From positions 1 to 5,352 of the forward strand of contig USMA01000095.1 of assembly GCA_900555765.1 (NCBI GenBank): DNA of 5,352 nucleotides. Reading direction: 5' to 3'. The notes beneath the pieces were generated by a model that saw nothing but the letters and a program-made list of their open reading frames with translations, was not told the DNA's origin and searched no databases. The stretch comes from an uncultured Collinsella sp. GTDB taxonomy: Bacteria > Actinomycetota > Coriobacteriia > Coriobacteriales > Coriobacteriaceae. Shown here in pieces: positions 1 through 5,352 of the stretch (its first letter is position 1; every line of letters begins with the position of its first letter). Made by a program: the position numbers and the translations under genes.

Positions 1-613
1 GGAGCGCGCGGAGAGCGCGCCCGATACCGAGAACCTGATCTCGCTCGCCAAACTCTATGGCGTGAGCCTGGACGAGCTGCTCAATCCGAGCGACGAGATC
101 GAGGACGATATCGAGTTTGAGAACGAGGACCGCGCCCGTCAGCGCGAGGCCGAGGCGGCAGAGCGTGCTCGCACCCATGAGGCGGCGGCACGCGCCACGG
201 AGGCAGCTACGCAGGCAAGTGATGCCGCAGCCAAGGCGGCGCAGGCGGCAAGCTGGAGTGCGCAGGCCGCCAATGCCGCTACGGCGCAGGCGACGAGTGG
301 CACCGCGGTTGGCTCGACTCCGGTGAAGGGCCCGTTCCAGTCGTTCCCGTATTGGGCCGTGTGCTGGCTGCTGTTCTTTTTGCTGATGTTCCTGTTTGGT
401 GCCGGCCCCTTTGCCGCGCTGATCTTCTTTACGATTCCCATCTATCACTGGGTGGCGCGTGCGCTCGATGGTGATTGGGCGCGCGGGGATATTCAGGTTG
501 GTCCGGCGTCGGTGGCGATCAAGGCCCAGGGGAAGGATGCTTCTGCGGAACCCGATGCTGACGTGGCTACCACGACCACCGCTGAGCCATGTGCCAAAGA
601 GGGTGACGAATGA
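1..613 (+). CDS. XRE-family HTH regulator with C-terminal membrane hairpin (5' end outside window)
   Basis: The reading frame is open from base 2, giving 203 visible residues to the TGA at 611-613; the N-terminal part lies outside the window. Residues 1-27 (ending in AKLYGVSLDELLN) match the last helices of an XRE/Cro-type DNA-binding domain, where the pattern PDTENLI.LAKLYGVSLDELL is very common. The GTG at base 62 is therefore an internal valine, not the start. An acidic stretch follows, then an alanine-rich, helix-prone linker of about 60 residues (about 41-100). Next come two hydrophobic segments (about 117-132 and 136-151) separated by a GAGP turn, and a polar tail rich in Ala, Thr and Asp. 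Inferred role: a DNA-binding protein held at the inner face of the membrane, probably controlling its own operon. The stop overlaps the next start (ATGA), which indicates translational coupling to the DUF4097 gene. The HTH assignment is fairly secure; the signal sensed is unknown. Confidence 0.8.
   Translation, partial: ERAESAPDTENLISLAKLYGVSLDELLNPSDEIEDDIEFENEDRARQREAEAAERARTHEAAARATEAATQASDAAAKAAQAASWSAQAANAATAQATSGTAVGSTPVKGPFQSFPYWAVCWLLFFLLMFLFGAGPFAALIFFTIPIYHWVARALDGDWARGDIQVGPASVAIKAQGKDASAEPDADVATTTTAEPCAKEGDE
598..603 (+). promoter_or_regulatory. Ribosome binding site for the DUF4097 gene
   Basis: AGAGGG lies 6 bases before the ATG at 610 and 9 bases before a second in-frame ATG at 613. 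Both spacings are workable, so the start could be either. The first was chosen because it gives the classical ATGA overlap with the upstream stop. Confidence 0.55.
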
Positions 614-1509
614 TGAAGCTTTCGCATGAATCCAAGGTACGCCTGGGTGTTGGCATCGGAGCGTTTGTGCTCATTGTTGGGCTTGTCTTTGGCGTTTCGC
701 GGACATTGATTCATTTTGATGGTCCGTGGGAGCTCGACGATGTTGTATCCGGCTTGTCTGGTATGGACGATGCGCTTGACGAGGACGATCTTTTGGATAG
801 CGGTAACTATTCCGCTCGGCCTCAACAGCTTTCGAGCGAAACGTTTGATGCCGACGCGTTCACATCGCTTGATTTGGACGTGACGTCGGGCACGGTCGAG
901 GTCAAACACGTCTCCGGCGGGCCAGTGCGCGTAATTGAAAGCGGTCGCGTGGCAACGGGGACCGTTGCCTTCGATGCGGCAACCCAGAACCTGGCCGAAA
1001 TCAAGGGTTCTACGCTCAAGATTCGCCAGTTCGATTGCGATGACGAGCGCGCCATTGACCGCACGGTTACCGTCGAACTGCCGCGCGAAGTTGCCGATAA
1101 CATGGTGGGCATTACAGCGAATGTAGGATCGGGTGACCTGACGGTCGCGGGCATTGCGTGTCATGACCTCAACCTGACTTTGGACTCTGGAGACGTTGAG
1201 TTTACGGGCACCGTGACCGATACCCTGAATGCCGAGGTCGGTTCGGGCGATGTGACGTTCGAGCTCTACCAGGCCCCCGCGAAGTCGATGGACGTGAGTG
1301 TGGGCTCGGGCGATGTGGAGATGACGGTTCCGAACTCGACGGGCTTTAAGGCGAGCCTCACCTTGGGCAGCGGCGACTTTGAGAGCGATTTCCTTCCGCT
1401 TGGCTACGACGGCGAGACCATTTTGAATCTTGAATTCGATAACGGCGATAAGTCTGCTACGTATCGTTTTGAGGTCGGTTCGGGCGACATGTCGTTTGAT
1501 CCGGAATGA
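610..1509 (+). CDS. Membrane-anchored DUF4097-type beta-strand repeat protein
   Basis: The 299-residue product has a short basic N-terminus, one hydrophobic segment (about residues 12-31, with no clear lipobox or signal peptidase site) and an acidic linker (about 37-64). The rest, from about residue 75, is a beta-rich repeat region. The pattern [GD]-S-G-D recurs at residues 173, 192, 211, 232, 253 and 290, with a related DNGD at 277 and TSGT at 92. Each sits at a turn between short alternating hydrophobic strands. This is typical of DUF4097 (LiaG/YvlB-like) proteins, which probably form a right-handed beta-solenoid. The positive residues before the membrane segment predict the C-terminal domain on the outer side. 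It is the second gene of an operon with an HTH membrane protein. Such proteins often accompany envelope-stress regulators, but no biochemical function is established. The family call is fairly sure; the role is inferred. Confidence 0.82.
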   Translation: MMKLSHESKVRLGVGIGAFVLIVGLVFGVSRTLIHFDGPWELDDVVSGLSGMDDALDEDDLLDSGNYSARPQQLSSETFDADAFTSLDLDVTSGTVEVKHVSGGPVRVIESGRVATGTVAFDAATQNLAEIKGSTLKIRQFDCDDERAIDRTVTVELPREVADNMVGITANVGSGDLTVAGIACHDLNLTLDSGDVEFTGTVTDTLNAEVGSGDVTFELYQAPAKSMDVSVGSGDVEMTVPNSTGFKASLTLGSGDFESDFLPLGYDGETILNLEFDNGDKSATYRFEVGSGDMSFDPE

Positions 1510-1513
1510 TGAC

Positions 1514-1529
1514 TGCGGGCTGGTCCGCA
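1514..1529 (+). repeat. Small inverted repeat in intergenic region
   Basis: TGCGG at 1514-1518 pairs with CCGCA at 1525-1529 across a 6-base loop, starting 4 bases after the DUF4097 stop. It is too short to call a terminator alone. An adjacent palindrome (AAGCA/TGCTT, 1529-1542) follows. The two may form a mild 3'-end structure ahead of the stronger hairpin, or may be chance in GC-rich DNA. Confidence 0.35.
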
Positions 1530-1559
1530 AGCATAGATGCTTAGACGCGCTGTTTGATG

Positions 1560-1600
1560 AAGGCGCCGAAGCCGAGATCGGCTCCGGCGCCTTTGCCTTT
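1560..1600 (+). terminator. Intrinsic-type terminator after the HTH/DUF4097 operon
   Basis: The left arm (1560-1575) and right arm (1578-1593) are complementary at 15 of 16 positions, with one A-C mismatch. This gives a GC-rich stem of about 15 pairs with a 4-base loop (AGAT). The stem is followed by an interrupted T-rich tail (TTGCCTTT) rather than a clean T run. It lies 50 bases after the DUF4097 stop and just before the elp3 start, so it plausibly ends the upstream operon. The weak T tract leaves open partial read-through. Confidence 0.75.
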
Positions 1601-1612
1601 ACAATGGGGTCA
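1600..1612 (+). promoter_or_regulatory. Putative -10 box for a leaderless elp3 transcript
   Basis: TACAAT at 1600-1605 fits the TANNNT -10 consensus and ends 6 bases before the ATG at 1612, so transcription would be expected to begin at or next to the A of the start codon. No recognisable TTGACA-like -35 is present at 16-18 bases spacing, where the terminator hairpin sits. No usable Shine-Dalgarno precedes the ATG, because the GGGG at 1606-1609 is only two bases away. A TANNNT box at this distance is the usual arrangement of leaderless genes in Actinobacteria. The box is seen; the transcription start is inferred. Confidence 0.5.
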
Positions 1613-3519
1613 TGGAACAGATTATTTTGAACATACTCGAGGCTCTGCGTCGCGGTGAGACCGTGGACGACAAGGTGCTCGTCAAATTGATACATGCCGA
1701 GGCGCGCCGTGAGGGTGCCGACAAGCGCGATTTGGCCAAGCGTCGCCTGCTGCCGTTTTACCAGCGGGTGAAGCGCGAGGAGCCGGCTCGTTGGACGGCA
1801 TGGAATGTCGACGCCGAGCTAGAGCGTCAACTGCTGCAGGTGCTACGCATGAAGCCTCGTCGCACGGCTTCGGGCGTGGCGACCATTACCGTCATTACCA
1901 AGCCCCGGCCATGCTCGGGCGATTGCCTGTTTTGCCCCAACGATCTGCGCATGCCCAAAAGCTATCTGCACGCCGAGCCGGCGTGCGCCCGTGCGGAGCA
2001 AAACTGCTTCGACCCGTATCTGCAGGTGAGCGCTCGTCTGACCGCGCTGTCGCAGATGGGACATGCGACCGACAAGATAGAGCTCATTGTGCTCGGCGGT
2101 ACCTGGAGCGACTATCCGCAAGGGTATCAGACGTGGTTTATGTCGGAGCTTTTCCGTGCGCTCAATGACGATGCCGTCGCCGGTGTGGCGGCAAACCCCA
2201 TGTTGGCGCGTCCGGGCATCAGCCGTGCCGCGGCAGGGCGCCTGCTCGATGACGCTCCCGCCGATGCCCTGCCGCCGGTGGTAACAGAGCGCCGCGAGCG
2301 CTATCGGGCTGCCGGCATTGCGACCGACGAGGCCGAGCTTGCGAGCGGCGTTGCCGACGAGCAGGGGCGTGTGGATGCTGTCGTTGGTGGCTATAACCGC
2401 GCAGTGCGTCGTCTGTACGGCCCCGGTACGCCATGGGGCGAGGCTGCCGAGTGGCAGACGGCAACGATGGAGGAGCTTGAGCGTCAGCAGCGCATCAACG
2501 AGACGGCGAAGCATCGCGTGGTGGGGCTCGTTATCGAGACCCGCCCCGATGCCGTGACGCCACAGGCGCTCACGCTCATTCGTCGTCTGGGCTGCACCAA
2601 GATTCAGATGGGCATCCAGAGCCTCGACCAGCATTTGCTCGATATCAACGAGCGTCGCATTTCGGTGGCGCAGATCGAGCGGGCGTTTTCGCTTGCGCGC
2701 CTGTTTGGCTTTAAGATTCACGCGCATTTTATGCTCAACTTGCTGGGCGCCACGCCCGAAGGGGACAAGCGCGACTACGAGCGCTTTATGACCGAGGGGG
2801 CCTTTATGCCCGACGAGGTCAAGGTCTACCCGTGTGCGCTCATCGAGGGCTCGCGTCTGGTGGGCTGCTATGAGCGCGGCGAGTGGCGTCCCTATACCGA
2901 GGAAGAGCTGCTCGATGTGTTAGCCGACGACATCGTGGTGACGCCGGCGTTCTGCCGTATCAGCCGCATGATTCGCGACTTTAGCTCCGACGACATCATG
3001 GTGGGCAACAAGAAGCCCAACCTGCGTCAGCTCGTCGAGAATCGCTTGGCGGCTCGTGGAGAAGGCACAGTGGTGCGCGAGATTCGCTATCGCGAGATCA
3101 GTACCGCGGGTGCCGACTTGGATGAGCTTTCTCTTGATGAGGAAGTGGCGTACGAGACGCCGGTGACTCACGAGCGCTTTTTGCAGTGGGTGACGCCGCG
3201 GGGCAAGATCGCGGGCTTTTTGCGGTTGTCGCTGCCCGACCATTCGTTTGTTGCCGCACATGCGGACGAGTTGCCGACGACGCCGGACGAGGCGATGATT
3301 CGCGAGGTGCACGTGTATGGCATGGCGGCGCGCGTGGGCGACCAGGGCCAGGCGGCGCAGCATCACGGGTTGGGGCGTTTGCTCGTAGAGCGTGCGTGCG
3401 AGATTGCCCGGGATGCGGGTTATGCGCGTATCAACGTGATTAGCGCGATTGGCACACGCGAGTACTATCGCCATCTTGGATTTTATGACCATGGCCTTTA
3501 TCTGCAAAAGGAGCTCTAG
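1612..3519 (+). CDS. elp3: Elp3-family tRNA U34 carboxymethyl-modification enzyme (radical SAM + GNAT)
   Basis: This 635-residue protein matches the Elp3 family, which uses SAM and acetyl-CoA to place a carboxymethyl group on the wobble uridine of tRNAs. A conserved lead-in (KPRRTASGVATITVITKP, 81-98) precedes the radical SAM cluster motif CX3CX2C at C101, C105 and C108. Other family motifs are GHATDKIELIVLGGTW (150-165), VGLVIETRPD (304-313), MGIQSL (333-338), HAHFMLNLLGATPEGD (370-385) and KVYPC (404-408). The GNAT domain spans about 490-635, with an acetyl-CoA loop QHHGLGR (583-589) and the signature GTREYYRHLGF (614-624), so both domains look intact. Residues about 188-283 form a long Ala/Arg/Glu-rich insert where the eukaryotic enzyme has a short linker. 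No other Elongator subunits are nearby, as is usual for bacterial Elp3. The ATG at 1612 fits the family N-terminus but lacks a Shine-Dalgarno. The TAG stop abuts the next gene. Confidence 0.93.
   Translation: MEQIILNILEALRRGETVDDKVLVKLIHAEARREGADKRDLAKRRLLPFYQRVKREEPARWTAWNVDAELERQLLQVLRMKPRRTASGVATITVITKPRPCSGDCLFCPNDLRMPKSYLHAEPACARAEQNCFDPYLQVSARLTALSQMGHATDKIELIVLGGTWSDYPQGYQTWFMSELFRALNDDAVAGVAANPMLARPGISRAAAGRLLDDAPADALPPVVTERRERYRAAGIATDEAELASGVADEQGRVDAVVGGYNRAVRRLYGPGTPWGEAAEWQTATMEELERQQRINETAKHRVVGLVIETRPDAVTPQALTLIRRLGCTKIQMGIQSLDQHLLDINERRISVAQIERAFSLARLFGFKIHAHFMLNLLGATPEGDKRDYERFMTEGAFMPDEVKVYPCALIEGSRLVGCYERGEWRPYTEEELLDVLADDIVVTPAFCRISRMIRDFSSDDIMVGNKKPNLRQLVENRLAARGEGTVVREIRYREISTAGADLDELSLDEEVAYETPVTHERFLQWVTPRGKIAGFLRLSLPDHSFVAAHADELPTTPDEAMIREVHVYGMAARVGDQGQAAQHHGLGRLLVERACEIARDAGYARINVISAIGTREYYRHLGFYDHGLYLQKEL
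3508..3513 (+). promoter_or_regulatory. Ribosome binding site for the spermidine synthase-like gene
   Basis: AAGGAG lies inside the last codons of elp3, 6 bases before the ATG at 3520. It is a near-perfect Shine-Dalgarno at good spacing and fixes the start directly after the elp3 TAG. Its strength contrasts with the absence of one before elp3. Confidence 0.85.
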
Positions 3520-4398
3520 ATGAACAAGCCGAGTGTTTCTGCCGGCGGCGTTGCCGGCGTTGCTCTGGGAGCCGCGGCGCTTGGTGCGGCCGCTGTCGCT
3601 GTTCGTGCTGCCTGTCTGCAGGTTGCGCGAACCCGCAATGGGTTGGCGCGTGTGAAACGCGTGCACGACGAGGGCGGCGACGAAGTCCGCGTATTGGTGC
3701 AAGGCGGCGTCTACCAAAGCGCGAGTTACGTTGGCGAGCGCTGGGCGGAGCCCGTCTTTGCGTACTATCGCGCGTTTAACGACGTGTTTGAGGCCGAGGA
3801 TGCGATGCGCGACGCTTATGGTCACGGTATCGACCGCATGCTTATGCTGGGCGGCGGCGGGTTTGCCTATCCTAAATTCGCCCTGATGTCGCACGAGGGT
3901 TTGCGCATGGACGTCATCGAGTATGACGGAGAGATTACGCGCCTGGCGCGCCGCTGGTTCTACCTGGACGAGCTGGAGCGCGCGGTGGGCGATCGCCTGC
4001 GGGTGATTACCGCTGAGGCTCGCTCGTATCTGGGTGTGACGAGCGTAGGCCATCGTCGCTACGACGTGGTCGTGAGCGATTGCTTTGGCGGCGCCGAGCC
4101 CGTACGCGAGCTGGCGACGGTTGAGGCGTTGCGTTTGGTGCGAGGCAGCCTAAATGTTGATGGCGTCTACGTCGCCAATATCGTGAGCGCAAACGAGGGG
4201 GGCGACGTGACGTTCCTGCGCGACTGCGCTGCCACGGCACTCGAGGTATTCGCCCATGCCTGGGTGGTCCCGTGTGGCGATGCGGAGTTCGGCGGCGAGG
4301 AGAACTGCCTGCTCATCGCCAGCGACGGCGACTATGCCTTTGCCGAAGCCGTGCCCTTCGACACCGACTTCCTCGGCACCGTCCTTCACGACAAATAA
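3520..4398 (+). CDS. Spermidine synthase-like (SAM-binding fold) protein
   Basis: The 292-residue product begins with an Ala/Gly/Val-rich hydrophobic stretch (about 4-32) that could be a membrane anchor. A Rossmann-type methyltransferase core follows. Motif I is LMLGGGGFAYPK (108-119), the acidic end of strand 2 is VIEYD (132-136), and strand 4 is YDVVVSDCFGG (181-191). This order is that of the spermidine synthase (SpeE-like) superfamily. True spermidine synthases usually carry an Asp-rich D-x-x-D-P-x-G-P motif at the third site. Here it is SDCFGG, closer to the spermidine synthase-like domains annotated in actinobacteria and in MFS fusions, so polyamine synthesis should not be assumed. No MFS helices are present. 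The gene starts one base after the elp3 stop with its own strong Shine-Dalgarno, so the two are almost surely co-transcribed. Fold assignment is good; the substrate is unknown. Confidence 0.75.
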   Translation: MNKPSVSAGGVAGVALGAAALGAAAVAVRAACLQVARTRNGLARVKRVHDEGGDEVRVLVQGGVYQSASYVGERWAEPVFAYYRAFNDVFEAEDAMRDAYGHGIDRMLMLGGGGFAYPKFALMSHEGLRMDVIEYDGEITRLARRWFYLDELERAVGDRLRVITAEARSYLGVTSVGHRRYDVVVSDCFGGAEPVRELATVEALRLVRGSLNVDGVYVANIVSANEGGDVTFLRDCAATALEVFAHAWVVPCGDAEFGGEENCLLIASDGDYAFAEAVPFDTDFLGTVLHDK

Positions 4399-4413
4399 GT
4401 CTCCCCGTCCCAA

Positions 4414-4427
4414 AAAGACTGGTCTTA
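4414..4427 (-). terminator. Weak possible terminator between convergent genes
   Basis: Only 26 bases separate the two convergent stops. Read on the minus strand, a short AAGACCAGTCTT inverted repeat (4-5 base pairs) overlaps the helicase stop and runs straight into a TTTTT tract (4412-4416). The stem is short, so it may act weakly or not at all. No stronger hairpin is visible for the plus-strand operon. Confidence 0.3.
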
Positions 4428-5352
4428 GGCGTGGTCGCGCCAGCCGAGAACGCGCTGCTTCATGCCTTCGATGTCGAGCACGCCTTCGGCAAAGCCTTTG
4501 CGCACGAGCTCTTCTGGAACGAATTCGTCGTACCGATCAAAGTAAGGCACCTCGCCGGGATAGACGAGGTCGATGGGGTCGAAGTCTTTCTCGGCTTCGG
4601 CGGCGAGCACTTCAAAGAACGTCTCCTCGTCGGCCTTCATCTTAAACTGCATAAAGTACGGGCGTGACGGGTCGAGTCCGCGAAGGCCCAACTCAGCGGC
4701 GCATTTGATTTTAAGCATGCGCTCGAGTGCTAGGAAGGCGTAGCTGCCCAACCAGGGGAAGAGCACCCAGGTGTCGCCACCCAGGTTGATGAGCGGCTTA
4801 GTTCCCGCGCCCGAAATCTCGGCGGTATGACGAGCCTGTGCAAGGCGTGCCCGTGCGTTGCCCATGAGGTACGGATATGCCGCGTGCTCGTTGAGCGCTT
4901 GGCGCATGCGCTCGAGTACATGCGTGTTGATGTCACCGGGGCAGTCGCCAAAGTATGCCGGCACACGACCTTTGACTTGCGTGGCAAAGACGGTGTGTCG
5001 CTTCCAGTCCACTTCCTCGACTATCCAGCAGTGCCCGGCTATGGCGATGCGCTCACCGGGCGGTGGCGGATTGACGATCGTGCCCAACTCGGCCGACTCG
5101 CTGCGAACGGTGAACTCCTCGTTTTCCTGGAACACAGCGTAGATCTTAAAGTTGTTAATGATGCGCTCGCCCGCGAGACCCACGATGAGCCCGCCGCCCT
5201 CGGTGACCTGGATATGATCGATCTTGATGAGGTGGCGCAGCAGTACGCGATAGTCATCGGCCGAGACGCGGTGGAAATAGCTCAGTGTGAGCACGCGCTG
5301 GGCAAGTTCGGCCGGCGTGAGCTCGCCGGTGCTGGCGAGGGTCGACATAGTC
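4425..5352 (-). CDS. C-terminal part of a DEAD/DEAH-box (Lhr-like) helicase; 5' end outside window
   Basis: The frame runs from the right edge to a TAA at 4427-4425 and shows over 307 residues. The codon before the ATG at 5348-5346 is ACT, not a stop, so that Met is probably internal and the helicase core with Walker motifs lies beyond the window. The visible part starts with a winged-helix-like segment (about 8-58 from that Met, ELTPAELAQRVL to GGGLIVGL). Next comes the pattern ERIINNFKIYAVFQ (61-74), then ELGTI, PPPPGERIAIAGHCW (94-108) and EEVDWKRHTVF. This run resembles the post-helicase C-terminal region of Lhr-type superfamily 2 helicases of Firmicutes and Actinobacteria, where a beta-rich module follows the winged helix. 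The remainder, to the C-terminus WRDHA, is lineage-specific as far as I can tell. Assignment relies on pattern recognition without the motor domain. The likely role is nucleic-acid unwinding in repair or RNA metabolism. Confidence 0.65.
   Translation of the reverse strand, partial: TMSTLASTGELTPAELAQRVLTLSYFHRVSADDYRVLLRHLIKIDHIQVTEGGGLIVGLAGERIINNFKIYAVFQENEEFTVRSESAELGTIVNPPPPGERIAIAGHCWIVEEVDWKRHTVFATQVKGRVPAYFGDCPGDINTHVLERMRQALNEHAAYPYLMGNARARLAQARHTAEISGAGTKPLINLGGDTWVLFPWLGSYAFLALERMLKIKCAAELGLRGLDPSRPYFMQFKMKADEETFFEVLAAEAEKDFDPIDLVYPGEVPYFDRYDEFVPEELVRKGFAEGVLDIEGMKQRVLGWRDHA

Noticed and set aside
62..64. GTG as the start of the first gene
   Set aside because: The same frame is open to the left edge and encodes the end of an HTH domain (PDTENLISLAKLYGV), so the GTG is an internal codon.
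493..1695. 400-residue open frame on the minus strand
   Set aside because: It lies opposite two confidently identified genes and the terminator. The product is rich in Arg, His and Ala with no recognisable domain, as expected for the antisense of GC-rich coding DNA.
1843..2727. 294-residue open frame on the minus strand
   Set aside because: It sits entirely opposite the radical SAM domain of elp3, which carries clear family motifs. This is a codon-bias shadow.
2920..4053. 377-residue open frame on the minus strand
   Set aside because: It is antisense to the elp3 3' half and the spermidine synthase-like gene, spans their junction, and shows low-complexity Arg/His/Ala composition without motifs.
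4272..4667. 131-residue plus-strand frame across the convergent gene ends
   Set aside because: It overlaps the ends of two better-supported genes in other frames and its first third is Arg-rich, without a Shine-Dalgarno or known domain.
5346..5348. ATG as the start of the minus-strand gene
   Set aside because: The frame continues beyond it (ACT before the ATG) and the protein resembles only the C-terminal part of a larger helicase, so the gene probably starts outside the window.
1..5352. Mobile element, phage, CRISPR or defence system
   Set aside because: No transposase or integrase, no direct-repeat arrays, no tRNA-like attachment site and no toxin or nuclease motifs were seen. Composition appears uniform across the window.

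Overview
The window looks like a compact chromosomal segment of a high-GC, Gram-positive-type bacterium. Its GC-rich codon use, the Actinobacteria-like leaderless start and the protein variants fit Coriobacteriia such as Collinsella. That placement rests on recognition and composition, not on a search. No mobile element, CRISPR array, rRNA or tRNA was seen, and the window is almost fully coding.

Layout. (1) Bases 1-613 (+) hold the 3' part of a gene for an XRE-type helix-turn-helix protein with an alanine-rich linker and a hydrophobic membrane hairpin. (2) Bases 610-1509 (+) encode a membrane-anchored DUF4097-type beta-repeat protein. It overlaps the regulator gene by 4 bases, so the two form one operon. 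(3) Bases 1510-1611 are a 102-base gap with a strong terminator-like hairpin (1560-1593), followed by a TACAAT box six bases before the next ATG. (4) Bases 1612-3519 (+) encode an Elp3-family radical SAM/GNAT tRNA-modification enzyme. (5) Bases 3520-4398 (+) encode a spermidine synthase-like, SAM-binding-fold protein whose ATG directly abuts the elp3 stop. (6) Bases 4425-5352 (-) hold the C-terminal part of a DEAD/DEAH (Lhr-like) helicase gene, convergent with the preceding operon and running off the right edge.

How the genes may work together. The first pair looks like a membrane-tethered regulator with an envelope-facing partner, analogous in layout to PadR/DUF1700/DUF4097 envelope modules. 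The second pair joins a wobble-uridine tRNA modifier to a methyltransferase-fold protein of unknown substrate. The helicase is a separate unit on the other strand.

The window appears ordinary overall. The points most worth a second look are the apparently leaderless elp3 start built into a terminator tail, the roughly 95-residue spacer inside the Elp3 radical SAM domain, the regularly spaced SGD turns in the DUF4097 protein, and the regulator/DUF4097 gene pair.
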